This document shows positions 37,891-46,408 of a DNA stretch of 51,222 nucleotides, piece by piece (the stretch's first letter is position 1; each line of letters starts with the position of its first letter). The notes under the pieces were generated by a model. That model was given only the letters and a program-made list of their open reading frames with translations, was not told the DNA's origin and did no database searches. The DNA comes from an uncultured Dehalococcoidia bacterium (GTDB lineage: Bacteria > Chloroflexota > Dehalococcoidia > Lucifugimonadales > Lucifugimonadaceae): assembly GCA_913052475.1 (NCBI GenBank), contig CAJXEJ010000012.1, forward strand, positions 1 through 51,222, in the 5' to 3' direction. The position numbers were made by a program, and so were the translations under genes.

Positions 37891-38658
37891 AAAGCTCTAG
37901 TCCTCGCCCAATTTCCCGACTCCGGTGGAGGGATATTCGGCGAGGTAGAGGTGATGTGAGACGCCCCTCTCAGAGCATGTGCAGGGGGGCGATGGCTGGC
38001 GATATCGTTTCTTGGCGTGTGACTGAGCAGCGCGTCCCAATCCCAGACCCCTCGGCTTCGGATGCACTCCGCTCGGGACGCAGGACAAGTAGCCTACCGA
38101 TCAGTCGCCACCCAGACGCGTTTGCCGTCGGTGGGACTGCGATTGTTCCACGGTCGCGTGTGACGAGAATAGTTTTTAATCCCGGTATAGGAATTGCCTG
38201 TTGGAGTGGGATCGCTGCTGACGGTGCGACTGAAACTGGATGCATTGATCGATCATTCACAGGAGTCGGGTGGTCCCGAAATGCACACGTTCTACGAAGC
38301 ATTTATGGCTTCGAACTATGTGCAAGTAATAATCGAACAGCATATGTCATCAATCGCGGACATTGTCGAGGCTGTTCTGGCTATGCGTGTGAATGAAGGC
38401 TTTGTCGTGATTACGTAAACACTTCGAGTCTGGCTCTGTTGGTTATGCAGATATTGATGAACTCATCCCCCGACCACGAGCACGCAGCGAACGAGCGCGG
38501 GCCTTAGATCAACTTGGGAGATGTGGTCAATCGCATCATCGCTCCCTAGCAGGGATGCCGACCTCAGCATAGAATTCCAGCCGAACTCTTTATCACCGAC
38601 GTCAGTACCGAGTCGTCTGAATGACGATACGGCCGGAATCGAAAGCGCATCACGTTCA
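37891..38658. other. 768-base stretch without a supported gene
   Basis: No family is recognised. A CCCCTCTC/GGGGGG-type inverted repeat sits around 37974-37990 in DNA with a skewed composition. A 74-codon frame at 38194-38418 begins TTG after TATAGGAA and has ordinary-looking residue use (EMHTFYEAFMASNYVQVII), so a small gene or a gene remnant is possible. The region also contains the N-terminal extension of the next frame (from 38521), rejected as coding. Confidence 0.45.
38194..38418 (+). CDS. Possible small protein or gene remnant
   Basis: The frame is 74 codons from TTG. The sequence reads like protein in its second half (HTFYEAFMASNYVQVIIEQH, AVLAMRVNEGFVVIT) but matches nothing recognised. 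An AGGA-like site stands three bases ahead, too close for ideal use. It may be the C-terminal remnant of a lost gene. Confidence 0.22.
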   Translation: MPVGVGSLLTVRLKLDALIDHSQESGGPEMHTFYEAFMASNYVQVIIEQHMSSIADIVEAVLAMRVNEGFVVIT

Positions 38659-39813
38659 ATGAAAATCGAGAAAATCGAAGTTACTACGTTTAAGTCGACC
38701 TCAAAGAAGGTCAGCGACACCGATGGCCACACCCATCCGGGACCGGAGCACGACACTACTGAGGCGCTGCTAACGATTACTGACGATAAAGGCAACTCTG
38801 GCTATTCGTTCGGCTCGCCCGAAGGACTTCGCCCCTACATCATTGAGAACTTCATAAAGAAAGTGTTCATGGGCGAAGACCCACGAGACCGTGAAAAGCT
38901 CTGGATCAACCTCGCAAAGTGGCAGCGTGGCTCAGGAGCCAACCTCTCGGATCGCTCGATGTCAGTTGCTGAAATGGCACTTTGGGATCTCGCCGGTCGA
39001 GCATCAAATACTCCGGTCTGGAAGATGCTTGGCGGCTACAGAGACAAAGTGCTGGCTTACGGATCGACTATGTGTGGCGACGAGATGGAGGGCGGTCTCG
39101 CTACCCCGGAGGACTATGCAAACTTCGCCGAGTGGATGGTTAACCGTGGCTATAAAGCGATCAAGCTCCACACGTGGATGCCTCCAGTAACGTGGGCACC
39201 GAGTGTGGAGATGGATATCAAGGCATGTGCCGCCGTTCGCGAAGCTGTTGGCCCCGACTTTCCGCTGATGCTCGATGCCAACCACTGGTACTCGCGTATG
39301 GATGCTTTGCGGCTCGGTAAAGGTATTCAGGATCTCAACTACTACTGGTACGAAGAGCCGATGGATGAGCACTCAACCGAGTCGTACCGCTGGCTCGCCG
39401 ATCAATTGGAAATTCCGGTTATCGGACCCGAATACGCTTACGGCAAGCATCACACCCGAGCGGAGTGGATTGCGAGCAAGGCTTGCGACATCGTTCGAGT
39501 GGGTGTCGCCGACGTTGGCGGCATTGGGCCAAGTATGAAATGTGCTCACCTGGCTGAATCGTTCAACATGGACTGCGAAATCCATGGTGGTGGCGCAGGT
39601 AACCTCGCCGTTATCGGTGGAATTATGAACACCACCTGGTACGAGCGTGGATTGCTTCACCCGTTCATCGATCACGACGAAGTTCCGGGCCATCTGAACC
39701 GCATCGTCGATCCGATGGACGAAGACGGTTATATCCAGATGCCGGACCTACCGGGGCTTGGCGAAGATATCAATTTTGACTGCATCGCCGAGCGCACTGT
39801 TTCGACATACTAA
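38659..39813 (+). CDS. Enolase-superfamily enzyme (mandelate racemase/muconate lactonizing type)
   Basis: The product is 384 residues from ATG 38659; the longer frame from 38521 adds 46 residues of non-family sequence. The N-terminal capping domain (KIEKIEVTTFKST, LWDLAGRASNTPVWKMLGG) precedes a barrel. Metal ligands are the Asp in LMLDANHWY, the Glu in WYEEPMDEH and the Glu in IGPEYAYG. A K-x-H (IKLHTW) stands where many members have KxK, and EIHGGGAG supplies the barrel-end His. These enzymes abstract an alpha proton of a carboxylate, as in sugar-acid dehydratases and racemases. Enolase paralogues are expanded in SAR202-type genomes. The substrate is unknown. Confidence 0.88.
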   Translation: MKIEKIEVTTFKSTSKKVSDTDGHTHPGPEHDTTEALLTITDDKGNSGYSFGSPEGLRPYIIENFIKKVFMGEDPRDREKLWINLAKWQRGSGANLSDRSMSVAEMALWDLAGRASNTPVWKMLGGYRDKVLAYGSTMCGDEMEGGLATPEDYANFAEWMVNRGYKAIKLHTWMPPVTWAPSVEMDIKACAAVREAVGPDFPLMLDANHWYSRMDALRLGKGIQDLNYYWYEEPMDEHSTESYRWLADQLEIPVIGPEYAYGKHHTRAEWIASKACDIVRVGVADVGGIGPSMKCAHLAESFNMDCEIHGGGAGNLAVIGGIMNTTWYERGLLHPFIDHDEVPGHLNRIVDPMDEDGYIQMPDLPGLGEDINFDCIAERTVSTY

Positions 39814-39871
39814 ATCGCTAACAACAGAGCAGGTGATTGGTCAAATATGTGCATTGATGCATAAATGGGTC

Positions 39872-39931
39872 TTGTTGCTTGCCCTGCCACTCGTATAATT
39901 GGCGACTGGTCACTCCTAAGTTAGAGTGATC
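39872..39931 (+). promoter_or_regulatory. Candidate promoter and operator-like dyad before ilvE
   Basis: TTGTTG (39872-39877) and a perfect TATAAT (39894-39899) are spaced 16 bases, so transcription should start near 39906. Immediately downstream is the dyad GGTCACTC/GAGTGATC (39908-39931) around CTAAGTTA, which could be an operator or a leader hairpin. The leader to the ilvE ATG is about 145 bases. Confidence 0.5.
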
Positions 39932-40050
39932 GCGTACTAGAGTGCAGCTACTTATTTGAGCTGACACGCCCGCGCTATCTGCAATTTGCTGGAAAATTAT
40001 TTTTCTTGCGGCAGAGGTTGCGGGCGTTGTTGCATATTAGGAGAAAAGTC

Positions 40051-40986
40051 ATGGCGCAACAGACCTGGGCATTCCTCGGTGGGAAGCAAGTTCCCGATGA
40101 GGACGCGAAGGTAGGCGTCAAGACTCACGCTCTGCACTACGGCACGGCCGTATTCGAAGGCATTCGAGGCAACTGGAACCCGCGGCTCGGCAAGGTCGTG
40201 ATTTTCCGCTTGGAAGAACATTACGAACGACTGCTTCGTGGTTGCCAAATCCTTCGAATCAACCTCCCTTACTCGGTCGATGATCTCTGTAAGATCACAA
40301 CCGATCTACTTGAGAAGAACGGGTTCAGCGAAGATGTCTACATCCGTCCGTTGGCGTTCAAGGGGCAGGAACTGGTCGCCAACCTCAACTTGAACTCTCT
40401 CGATGATGAGTTCATGCTTGTGATACTGCCATTTGGCGAATACATCGACAACAGTCGACCCTTGAGGTGCCAGACGTCATCGTGGCGACGACCTATGGAC
40501 TCATCGATGCCGACAGGTGTTAAGATTTCAGGTCTGTACACCACGAGCATCCTCGCTAAAACCGAGGCACTTGCTGCCGGATATGACGAAGCAATCCTGC
40601 TCAATCAGGACGGCTCGGTTTCTGAAGGGTCAGGCGAAAACCTGTTCATGATCCGAGACGGCGTGATCAGCACGCCGTCTGAGACCGACAATTGCCTGCT
40701 GGGAATCACTCGTGACTCCGTTATTCAACTGGCGAAAGACGAACTTGGCCTTGAAGTCGTTCAACGGCACATCCACCGTTCCGAGCTATATCTCGCCGAT
40801 GAAGTGTTCCTAACAGGCACAGCAGCTCACCTCACTTCGGTTGGGGAGTTGGATAATCGTAATATCGGTAATGGTGAAACCGGTCCAATAACCAAGCAGC
40901 TTCAAGATCTGTATTTCACAACGGTTGTAGGCGATAACGATGAATACGGTGATTGGTGCACCATGGTTACATCCTCGGGCGGATAG
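40051..40986 (+). CDS. ilvE: Branched-chain amino acid aminotransferase
   Basis: The product is 311 residues from ATG 40051 with AGGAGA ahead; the frame is open to 40006 but that start has no site. Class IV aminotransferase features are HALHYGTAVFEGIRGN (about 32-47), the PLP Lys in GVKISGLYTTSILAKTEA, EGSGENLFMIRDG (about 191-203) and LTGTAAHLTSVGELDNR (about 257-273). It transfers the amino group to and from 2-oxo acids of Val, Leu and Ile. It is monocistronic by spacing; the next gene begins 51 bases later and could be cotranscribed. Confidence 0.94.
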   Translation: MAQQTWAFLGGKQVPDEDAKVGVKTHALHYGTAVFEGIRGNWNPRLGKVVIFRLEEHYERLLRGCQILRINLPYSVDDLCKITTDLLEKNGFSEDVYIRPLAFKGQELVANLNLNSLDDEFMLVILPFGEYIDNSRPLRCQTSSWRRPMDSSMPTGVKISGLYTTSILAKTEALAAGYDEAILLNQDGSVSEGSGENLFMIRDGVISTPSETDNCLLGITRDSVIQLAKDELGLEVVQRHIHRSELYLADEVFLTGTAAHLTSVGELDNRNIGNGETGPITKQLQDLYFTTVVGDNDEYGDWCTMVTSSGG

Positions 40987-41037
40987 TCTAGGCCACGCCG
41001 AAGCGATAATTCCGCCGCCTGAAGTAAGGACGAATAA

Positions 41038-41673
41038 GTGAATACCGACCCTGACGTGGTATGGGAATTGTTTGCAGGTCACTACTTTATGTTCGCATTT
41101 CTCGCAAGCCTTGGGGTGCTTCAGGTCGCCGTTTCGAATGTCGGCACTCGCGGTCTCTGGCTAACGCCTCACGCCGGTATGACTCGCTGGCTCGGTATCG
41201 CTTTCGTCTTGACCGGAATCGCAGTCTTCTTCCTGCAACCACTGTGGGTGGATGGGCCGTGGGCTGCCGGGAGCGTCGAAGCCGATTCGCTGACTCGAAG
41301 TTGGGGTAAAGCCAGTTGGAGCGAACTGGCCGGTGCTCGAAACGTTAACGATATTCATGGTGGGCTCGATGGAATCAAGCAGGCGATGTGGTTCTCATTA
41401 GGAGCAATTGCTGCATTCGCAGTATCGGCGGTTGTCGGAACGCTGAGCGTCAACATTTTCGCCAGCGCAGAAAACTCTGGGGACGGTGATCAGACCGATT
41501 CTGAAGCGAATGGTCTTGCCGGACTAGAAAGCCGTTCGTATATCGAAAACCTTCCGGGTTCATTTGCTAACTTTCGGGCAGATATCGGTGGAGTTTGGCG
41601 AAGCGGTCTTGTTAAGGCTGATCGCTGGAGCCTGATGAACGTGCTGCTTGGTCGGGGCGGAGCGTCAGAATGA
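41038..41673 (+). CDS. Membrane protein of unknown function
   Basis: The product is 211 residues from GTG with an AGTAAGGA site. Three membrane segments are visible (about 16-35, 50-68 and 117-138). A cytosolic or external tail rich in Asp/Glu (SAENSGDGDQTDSEAN) precedes a basic C-terminus. No family was recognised. Its stop overlaps the start of the PAP2-like gene (ATGA), so the two products are probably made in step and may act together at the membrane. Confidence 0.68.
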   Translation: MNTDPDVVWELFAGHYFMFAFLASLGVLQVAVSNVGTRGLWLTPHAGMTRWLGIAFVLTGIAVFFLQPLWVDGPWAAGSVEADSLTRSWGKASWSELAGARNVNDIHGGLDGIKQAMWFSLGAIAAFAVSAVVGTLSVNIFASAENSGDGDQTDSEANGLAGLESRSYIENLPGSFANFRADIGGVWRSGLVKADRWSLMNVLLGRGGASE

Positions 41674-42257
41674 ACTCCATCGATGCCAACATCGTTATCT
41701 GGCTGAACGCTCTCTCCGGGAACGTAAAGTTGTTCGATGACCTAATTCGAGTTGTCGCCAGCGACTACCTGATGCCAATGGTCTTTTCACTTGCAATGTT
41801 CGGCCTGTGGTTCTCAGGCAAGAATCCCGCCGAACGAGTCAGGTATCAGCTAACTATGCTGGTCGGCATCAGTGCCTTGTCGATTTCGAACGTTGTCGTG
41901 TGGCTATTCAACATCACCTGGGATCGTCCTCGTCCTTTTGTGGAGCATGGTGACCAGCTAAATCTGCTGTTTTACCCACCGACCGATCCCTCTTTCCCGG
42001 CGAATCCTGTGGCGGTCGGCTTTGCGACAGCGACCGCCGCGTGGACAATCAACCGGAAGTTCGGATGGTGGATGTTTGCAGCGGCTGCCGTTTATGGGTG
42101 TTCCCGGTTGTACGCCGGAGTTTTTTATCCGTCGGACATCATCGGTGGAGCGATCGTTGGTGTGGCGGTCTACGGATTCACAAGCTATCTCAGGCGATTC
42201 CTTGAACCGCTCATCACGGGATTTGTGCGGCTTATCCGCGGCTTATCAGCCGCCTAG
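41670..42257 (+). CDS. PAP2 superfamily-like membrane protein lacking catalytic residues
   Basis: The product is 195 residues with about five membrane segments. It aligns with PAP2/undecaprenyl-diphosphatase proteins through NITWDRPRPF (84-90 core), DPSFPANPVAVGFA (106-119) and SRLYAGVFYPSDIIGG (145-160). The consensus is KX6RP, PSGH and SRX5HX3D. Here the Lys is missing, the PSGH His is Pro113, and the second His is Phe152; the Arg and Asp residues remain. It is thus probably not an active phosphatase. A structural or regulatory role with the overlapping upstream membrane protein is possible. Confidence 0.8.
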   Translation: MNSIDANIVIWLNALSGNVKLFDDLIRVVASDYLMPMVFSLAMFGLWFSGKNPAERVRYQLTMLVGISALSISNVVVWLFNITWDRPRPFVEHGDQLNLLFYPPTDPSFPANPVAVGFATATAAWTINRKFGWWMFAAAAVYGCSRLYAGVFYPSDIIGGAIVGVAVYGFTSYLRRFLEPLITGFVRLIRGLSAA

Positions 42258-42258
42258 C

Positions 42259-43119
42259 TCAGCGAAAAGGGCGCAGCCAGCGTCGGCGTATTCGATCTGA
42301 GACCGGATTGTTGATTTCGATGTTCTGCATCCGCATCCAACTTCGTCGCAGGCGCCTTCTTGTGATCCGCTCCAGCTGCGGTGCACGTCCTCCGAGAAGC
42401 ATGTCAGGATTGGTTTCGAACAGATTTATAGCTTCTCGCTCGCCAACCAGACCAGAAACAGCATCGAATGCAGAGCTGAGATTCGGTGATCTCGGAGATC
42501 GTTCGCTGTGCATTTCTGACGAAACAGCGTGGGTTATTCCACGCTGAATGAATCCTTCCGCTGCTCGACGAGCACTGCTTCCGTTCATGCCGGTCAGGCT
42601 ACCGGCAGCAACTTGAACGATCACGCCATCATCAACCAATCGCTGCAGTCGTTTCGGATCCCTCTGGAACTCGATGTTCCGTTCCGGATGAGCCAAGACA
42701 GGCACAAGGCGCTGAATAAGCAGCCGGCCCAGCACGTCTTCAGCGTTGGTCGGCAACCGGTTGAACGGAGGTTCGACCAACAGGAACCTCGTTTGGTTGA
42801 GCGTTATCGCACTTTCTGAGTTATCCAGATCCTGAAGCGAAGTATCCAGGCGGTATGACATGCCGGTGAATATGCGGACGGATGGAGAGTTTCTGCGCAC
42901 CGCTTCAATTTGTAACGCGGCATTCAGGGTATCGGCGAGTTCTCGAACAATCCGACCTGACTGATGCTCCAACTCCATGTCTCGATAATGAGGTGTGGCA
43001 ACTATTACAGACGTCCCGTCATGTGCCGCCATGCGCGCTATCGCAAGGCTTTCCTCGACAGTGGCGGGACCATCATCCAGTCCTGGCAATATGTGGGCGT
43101 GAATATCGACTCGAGGCAT
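42259..43119 (-). CDS. PHP-family protein, CpsB/YwqE tyrosine-phosphatase-like
   Basis: The product is 286 residues. The PHP fold of manganese-dependent CpsB-type protein tyrosine phosphatases is shown by VDIHAHILPGLDDGPATVEESL (about 4-25), ATPHY, VLAHPERN (about 141-148), QVAAGSLTG, and the late SSEMH (200-204). Two metal-site positions differ from the usual: the conserved Glu of G-x-E-Y/I is Ser88 in TGMSYRLD, and the usual SDxH is SEMH. CpsB enzymes control polysaccharide export by dephosphorylating BY-kinases; none is in the window. The last 30 residues are basic. It converges on the PAP2-like gene two bases away. Confidence 0.82.
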   Translation of the reverse strand: MPRVDIHAHILPGLDDGPATVEESLAIARMAAHDGTSVIVATPHYRDMELEHQSGRIVRELADTLNAALQIEAVRRNSPSVRIFTGMSYRLDTSLQDLDNSESAITLNQTRFLLVEPPFNRLPTNAEDVLGRLLIQRLVPVLAHPERNIEFQRDPKRLQRLVDDGVIVQVAAGSLTGMNGSSARRAAEGFIQRGITHAVSSEMHSERSPRSPNLSSAFDAVSGLVGEREAINLFETNPDMLLGGRAPQLERITRRRLRRSWMRMQNIEINNPVSDRIRRRWLRPFR

Positions 43120-43159
43120 TTCGCTATTTATTCTCCGAACATAGGTTCATGGAAACGCT

Positions 43160-43912
43160 CTACGTACGTGCTGTCAATCGACGGAACTGCTCACCGTATT
43201 TGAAATCGTAACCCTTTGCAGCCTCGGTGTGTCGGTCGCGCATCCGATTATCCATATCTGATCCGAACGACAATCCCGGGAGTTGACTTGCATGCTTCGC
43301 TAATGCCTCGATCTTCATGTCGACAGAATCTGAAACATCGACAAGTACATCTGGATGATCCGTACCCCAGAAGAGCAGATGTTTGACCTTGTATGGCTCG
43401 ATGCCATCAACAAGTTGTTCAGGGAAGTGCAGATGGTCACGAGCGTAGGGATAGATCGCATCTTGAACAGTGATGCCAACGTGTCGGTGGTCCCGGTGCT
43501 GGAATCCGTTCACCCGGTGCTGGTCATGTGTAAACACCACCTCGGGTCGATACTTACGCAAGGCATGCACAATTTCGCCGAGGAATGTTCGATCTGCTTC
43601 TAGTTCGCCATCAGGGTGGTCAAGAACGACGATGTCGCCGACACCGGTGGCATCGGCTGCAGCTCTTTGCTCAGCCGCTCGAATTTCCACGATTCGTTCG
43701 GAAGTCATATCGGTATCGTTGCTACCACTGCTACCTGTGGTGCACTGAACAAAAGTTATCTCGCAACCCTGCGACGCCCAGAGTGCTGCCGTAGCCCCCG
43801 CTCCAATTTCGGCATCGTCAGGATGGGCGAATATCACCATTGCTCGCTCTGGAACTTCGTCGATCACTTCGAATTTTGCCATCTGGTTTGGTGTCGAAAA
43901 TGGATAGGTCAT
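43160..43912 (-). CDS. PIG-L family deacetylase
   Basis: The product is 250 residues, ATG after GGGAGAA. The zinc-binding HPDDAEIGAGATAALWASQG motif (about 31-50) and the later EVVFTHDQHRVNGFQHRDHRHVG block with the third zinc His are intact. PIG-L/LmbE deacetylases remove N-acetyl groups from GlcNAc conjugates, for example in mycothiol, bacillithiol or polysaccharide pathways. The substrate is open. It lies 40 bases upstream of the CpsB-like gene on the same strand, and an envelope-sugar role is plausible. Confidence 0.9.
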   Translation of the reverse strand: MTYPFSTPNQMAKFEVIDEVPERAMVIFAHPDDAEIGAGATAALWASQGCEITFVQCTTGSSGSNDTDMTSERIVEIRAAEQRAAADATGVGDIVVLDHPDGELEADRTFLGEIVHALRKYRPEVVFTHDQHRVNGFQHRDHRHVGITVQDAIYPYARDHLHFPEQLVDGIEPYKVKHLLFWGTDHPDVLVDVSDSVDMKIEALAKHASQLPGLSFGSDMDNRMRDRHTEAAKGYDFKYGEQFRRLTART

Positions 43913-44150
43913 AGATTCTCCCGACAGGGGTAAACAGGCCTGTGAATTACGTCAGCGTGGCATGCGAGACATCCAATCATAACGAGGAACCACGATTTAT
44001 CGATTTTTCTAGAAAATATGCGGCGAATATCCGAGACCAGATATAGACTTAACGCTGGGCCTGAATCTGGCTCTGAATTTCTTAGTTAATCGACCGTTCG
44101 CAAACAGTATTAACGCGCCAGGCGCAGCAAAACGTTGTATCGGAGACTCC

Positions 44151-45395
44151 ATGTCGGCAATCGCCAACTTTGATCCTGAAATCGCGCAGGTAATAGAAAA
44201 CGAACAGCGACGTCAACGAGATCAACTGGTGATGATCGCATCGGAAAACTACACTAGTTCGGCGGTTCTTGAAACAGGTGGTTCGGTACTGACCAATAAG
44301 TATGCAGAGGGCTACCCGGGTCGACGCTACTACGCCGGTTGCGAAAATGTCGATGTAAGCGAACAGCTAGCAATCGACCGTGCGAAAGAGCTGTTCGGTG
44401 CTGAGCACGCGAACGTGCAACCCCATTCAGGTTCACAGGCAAACATGGCTGCCTTTTTCGCACTTGCCAACCCCGGCGATCGGATCATGGCGATGTCGCT
44501 CGATCACGGTGGACATTTGACCCACGGATCACCGGTAAATTTCTCAGGCAAGTTGTACGAATTCGATCATTATGGTGTTGATCCTGACACCGAAGCACTG
44601 GACTACGACGCGGTTTTAAAACAGGCGGAGGAGTTCAGACCAGCGATCATTATTGCCGGCTACACCGCCTATTCGATGACGATAGATTTTAAGCGATTTC
44701 GCGAAATCGCCGACGCAGTCGGTGCCTCGTTGCTTGTCGATATGGCTCACATCGCTGGTTTGATCGCTGGCGGAGCTCATCCTTCACCGATCGAGTACGC
44801 CGATATCGTCACCAGCACCACTCACAAGACACTGCGCGGTCCTCGTGGAGCGATGGCACTAACGAAGAACGAACTACGCCGTAAGTACAACTCGGCCGTA
44901 TTTCCGAACATGCAGGGTGGCCCGATGGAACATGCGATCGCAGGCAAGGCTGTTGCCTACAAAGAGGCGATGCAACCCGAATTCAAGATCTACGCCCATC
45001 AGGTAATACAGAACTCGAAAGCGCTGGCAAGTAGTCTGGCTGCGGGTGGTCTGCGAATTGTCGCAGGAGGTACCGAGAACCACATGATGCTGGTCGACAC
45101 TCGGCCAATCGGCCTTACTGGTCGAGACACCGAAGTGGCACTGATCGCCTCAGGCTTGGTGGTCAACAAGAACACTATTCCGTTCGATCCTGAACCACCG
45201 ATGGTTACTTCTGGGATTCGAATCGGTACTTCCGCTCTGACATCGCGTGAACTGGACGTAACCGACATGGAGAACGTTGCCGGCTACATTTTGGAAGCTT
45301 TGAAAGCGCACGATGACGAATCGGCGCTCTCAAAACTCGGATCTGAAGTGGCAAAATTTGCTTCGAAATTCCCGGTGCCGGGACTCGACTCTTAA
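44151..45395 (+). CDS. glyA: Serine hydroxymethyltransferase
   Basis: The product is 414 residues, ATG after GGAGA. SHMT features are the MIASENYTSSAVLE segment, LTNKYAEGYPGRRYYAGCE, the PLP Lys in TSTTHKTLRGPRGAM (about 220-234), and GLVVNKNTIPFDPEPP near the C-terminus. It interconverts serine and glycine while charging tetrahydrofolate with a one-carbon unit. It heads the run glyA-rpsF-ssb-rpsR and probably shares its 240-base leader region for expression. Confidence 0.98.
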   Translation: MSAIANFDPEIAQVIENEQRRQRDQLVMIASENYTSSAVLETGGSVLTNKYAEGYPGRRYYAGCENVDVSEQLAIDRAKELFGAEHANVQPHSGSQANMAAFFALANPGDRIMAMSLDHGGHLTHGSPVNFSGKLYEFDHYGVDPDTEALDYDAVLKQAEEFRPAIIIAGYTAYSMTIDFKRFREIADAVGASLLVDMAHIAGLIAGGAHPSPIEYADIVTSTTHKTLRGPRGAMALTKNELRRKYNSAVFPNMQGGPMEHAIAGKAVAYKEAMQPEFKIYAHQVIQNSKALASSLAAGGLRIVAGGTENHMMLVDTRPIGLTGRDTEVALIASGLVVNKNTIPFDPEPPMVTSGIRIGTSALTSRELDVTDMENVAGYILEALKAHDDESALSKLGSEVAKFASKFPVPGLDS

Positions 45396-45413
45396 GCCCT
45401 TAACCCCGGAAAT

Positions 45414-45851
45414 GTGACAACTGATTTGGAACCGGCCAGCAGTACTGTGAAAATTGGGACTGACGAGTCGGATTCGCGTGATAGACTGAATCGGTTTCGC
45501 GCAAATTTAGAAGAACACGGTGGATCGTTGAGAAAGTACGAATTAGTTTGGATTCTTGGTAGTGATGCTGGCGAAGAGCAGGCTAACGAGTCCATAGAGA
45601 AAATCAGTTCGCTTGTTGCCAATGCCGGTGGTGAACTTGCAGGCACCGATATTTGGGGCAAGCGCACGCTCGCTTACCCAATTCAGAAGAACACTGAGGG
45701 TTACTACCTTCAGGCGAACTTCGAAATCGATGGTGAAAAGGCTCCTGATCTCGACCGAGAGCTAGGTGCCGATCAATCGATCATTCGGCATCTCCTCGTT
45801 CGTGACTCGATCAAACCGGTTGCTGTCGCTGACGAGCCGAGTAGAGTTTGA
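45414..45851 (+). CDS. rpsF: Ribosomal protein bS6
   Basis: The product is 145 residues from GTG. The bS6 core begins at LRKYELVWILGS (about residue 39), with GKRTLAYPIQKNTEGYYLQANFEID and RHLLVRD following. About 38 residues of hydrophilic N-terminal sequence precede the core, longer than usual. An alternative start is TTG 45528 just before RKYEL, with GGTGGA close ahead, which would give a standard 107-residue protein. Both are kept open. It heads the classic rpsF-ssb-rpsR order. Confidence 0.92.
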   Translation: MTTDLEPASSTVKIGTDESDSRDRLNRFRANLEEHGGSLRKYELVWILGSDAGEEQANESIEKISSLVANAGGELAGTDIWGKRTLAYPIQKNTEGYYLQANFEIDGEKAPDLDRELGADQSIIRHLLVRDSIKPVAVADEPSRV

Positions 45852-45882
45852 CGCAGGTTAGTCAAACACGGATGAATTTCAA

Positions 45883-46341
45883 TTGAGTCTTAACCAGATA
45901 CTCCTCATAGGCCGGGCAGGTAACGATCCAGAAATGCGTTACACGCCAAGCGGCACACCTGTTACAAATTTCAGCCTTGCTGTTAACAACAACAGGCGTG
46001 ACCAAAACGGTGAGTGGACAGAAGAAACTGAGTGGTTCCGAGTAACAGCATGGGAACGTCAGGCGGAATCGGTGAATCAGTATCTGGCTAAAGGGCGCCG
46101 AGTATTCGTTGACGGTCGATTGTCGACACGTCAGTACACGAGTAGCTCGGGTGAAGCCCGCACATCACTGGAAGTGCGAGCATTCAAAATAGTTTTCCTT
46201 GATTCACCTAGCGGTGAATCGTCGGGAGCCGGTGCACCACCGGAAAGCCAATCTTATTCAGCAGGCCCTTCAGCCCCATCGGGCCAGCAGGCACCTGCTG
46301 CAAATAACCCATCTGAAGACGTGGAGGAACTGCCCTGGTAG
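45883..46341 (+). CDS. ssb: Single-stranded DNA-binding protein
   Basis: The product is 152 residues from TTG; an ATG just before meets a stop in another frame. The OB-fold is typical: NQILLIGRAGNDPEMRYTPSG, VTNFSLAVNN, EETEWFRVTAWERQAESVNQYLAKG, and RRVFVDGRLSTRQY. A Gly/Ser/Pro-rich linker follows, ending in the acidic-hydrophobic tip VEELPW, which serves as the partner-docking tail like DDDIPF in E. coli SSB. It lies between the genes for bS6 and bS18, a conserved arrangement. Confidence 0.96.
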   Translation: MSLNQILLIGRAGNDPEMRYTPSGTPVTNFSLAVNNNRRDQNGEWTEETEWFRVTAWERQAESVNQYLAKGRRVFVDGRLSTRQYTSSSGEARTSLEVRAFKIVFLDSPSGESSGAGAPPESQSYSAGPSAPSGQQAPAANNPSEDVEELPW

Positions 46342-46408
46342 CAATTCCCATGTGGAGTGAGTTTGGCGAGTTGCTGAGTGATTCCACTGTCCTTTCCGCG
46401 AGGTAAAA

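Noticed and set aside
38521-38658. N-terminal extension of the enolase-superfamily frame
   Set aside because: The 46 residues before MKIEKIEV match no family member and are hydrophilic filler; the family starts at the ATG at 38659.
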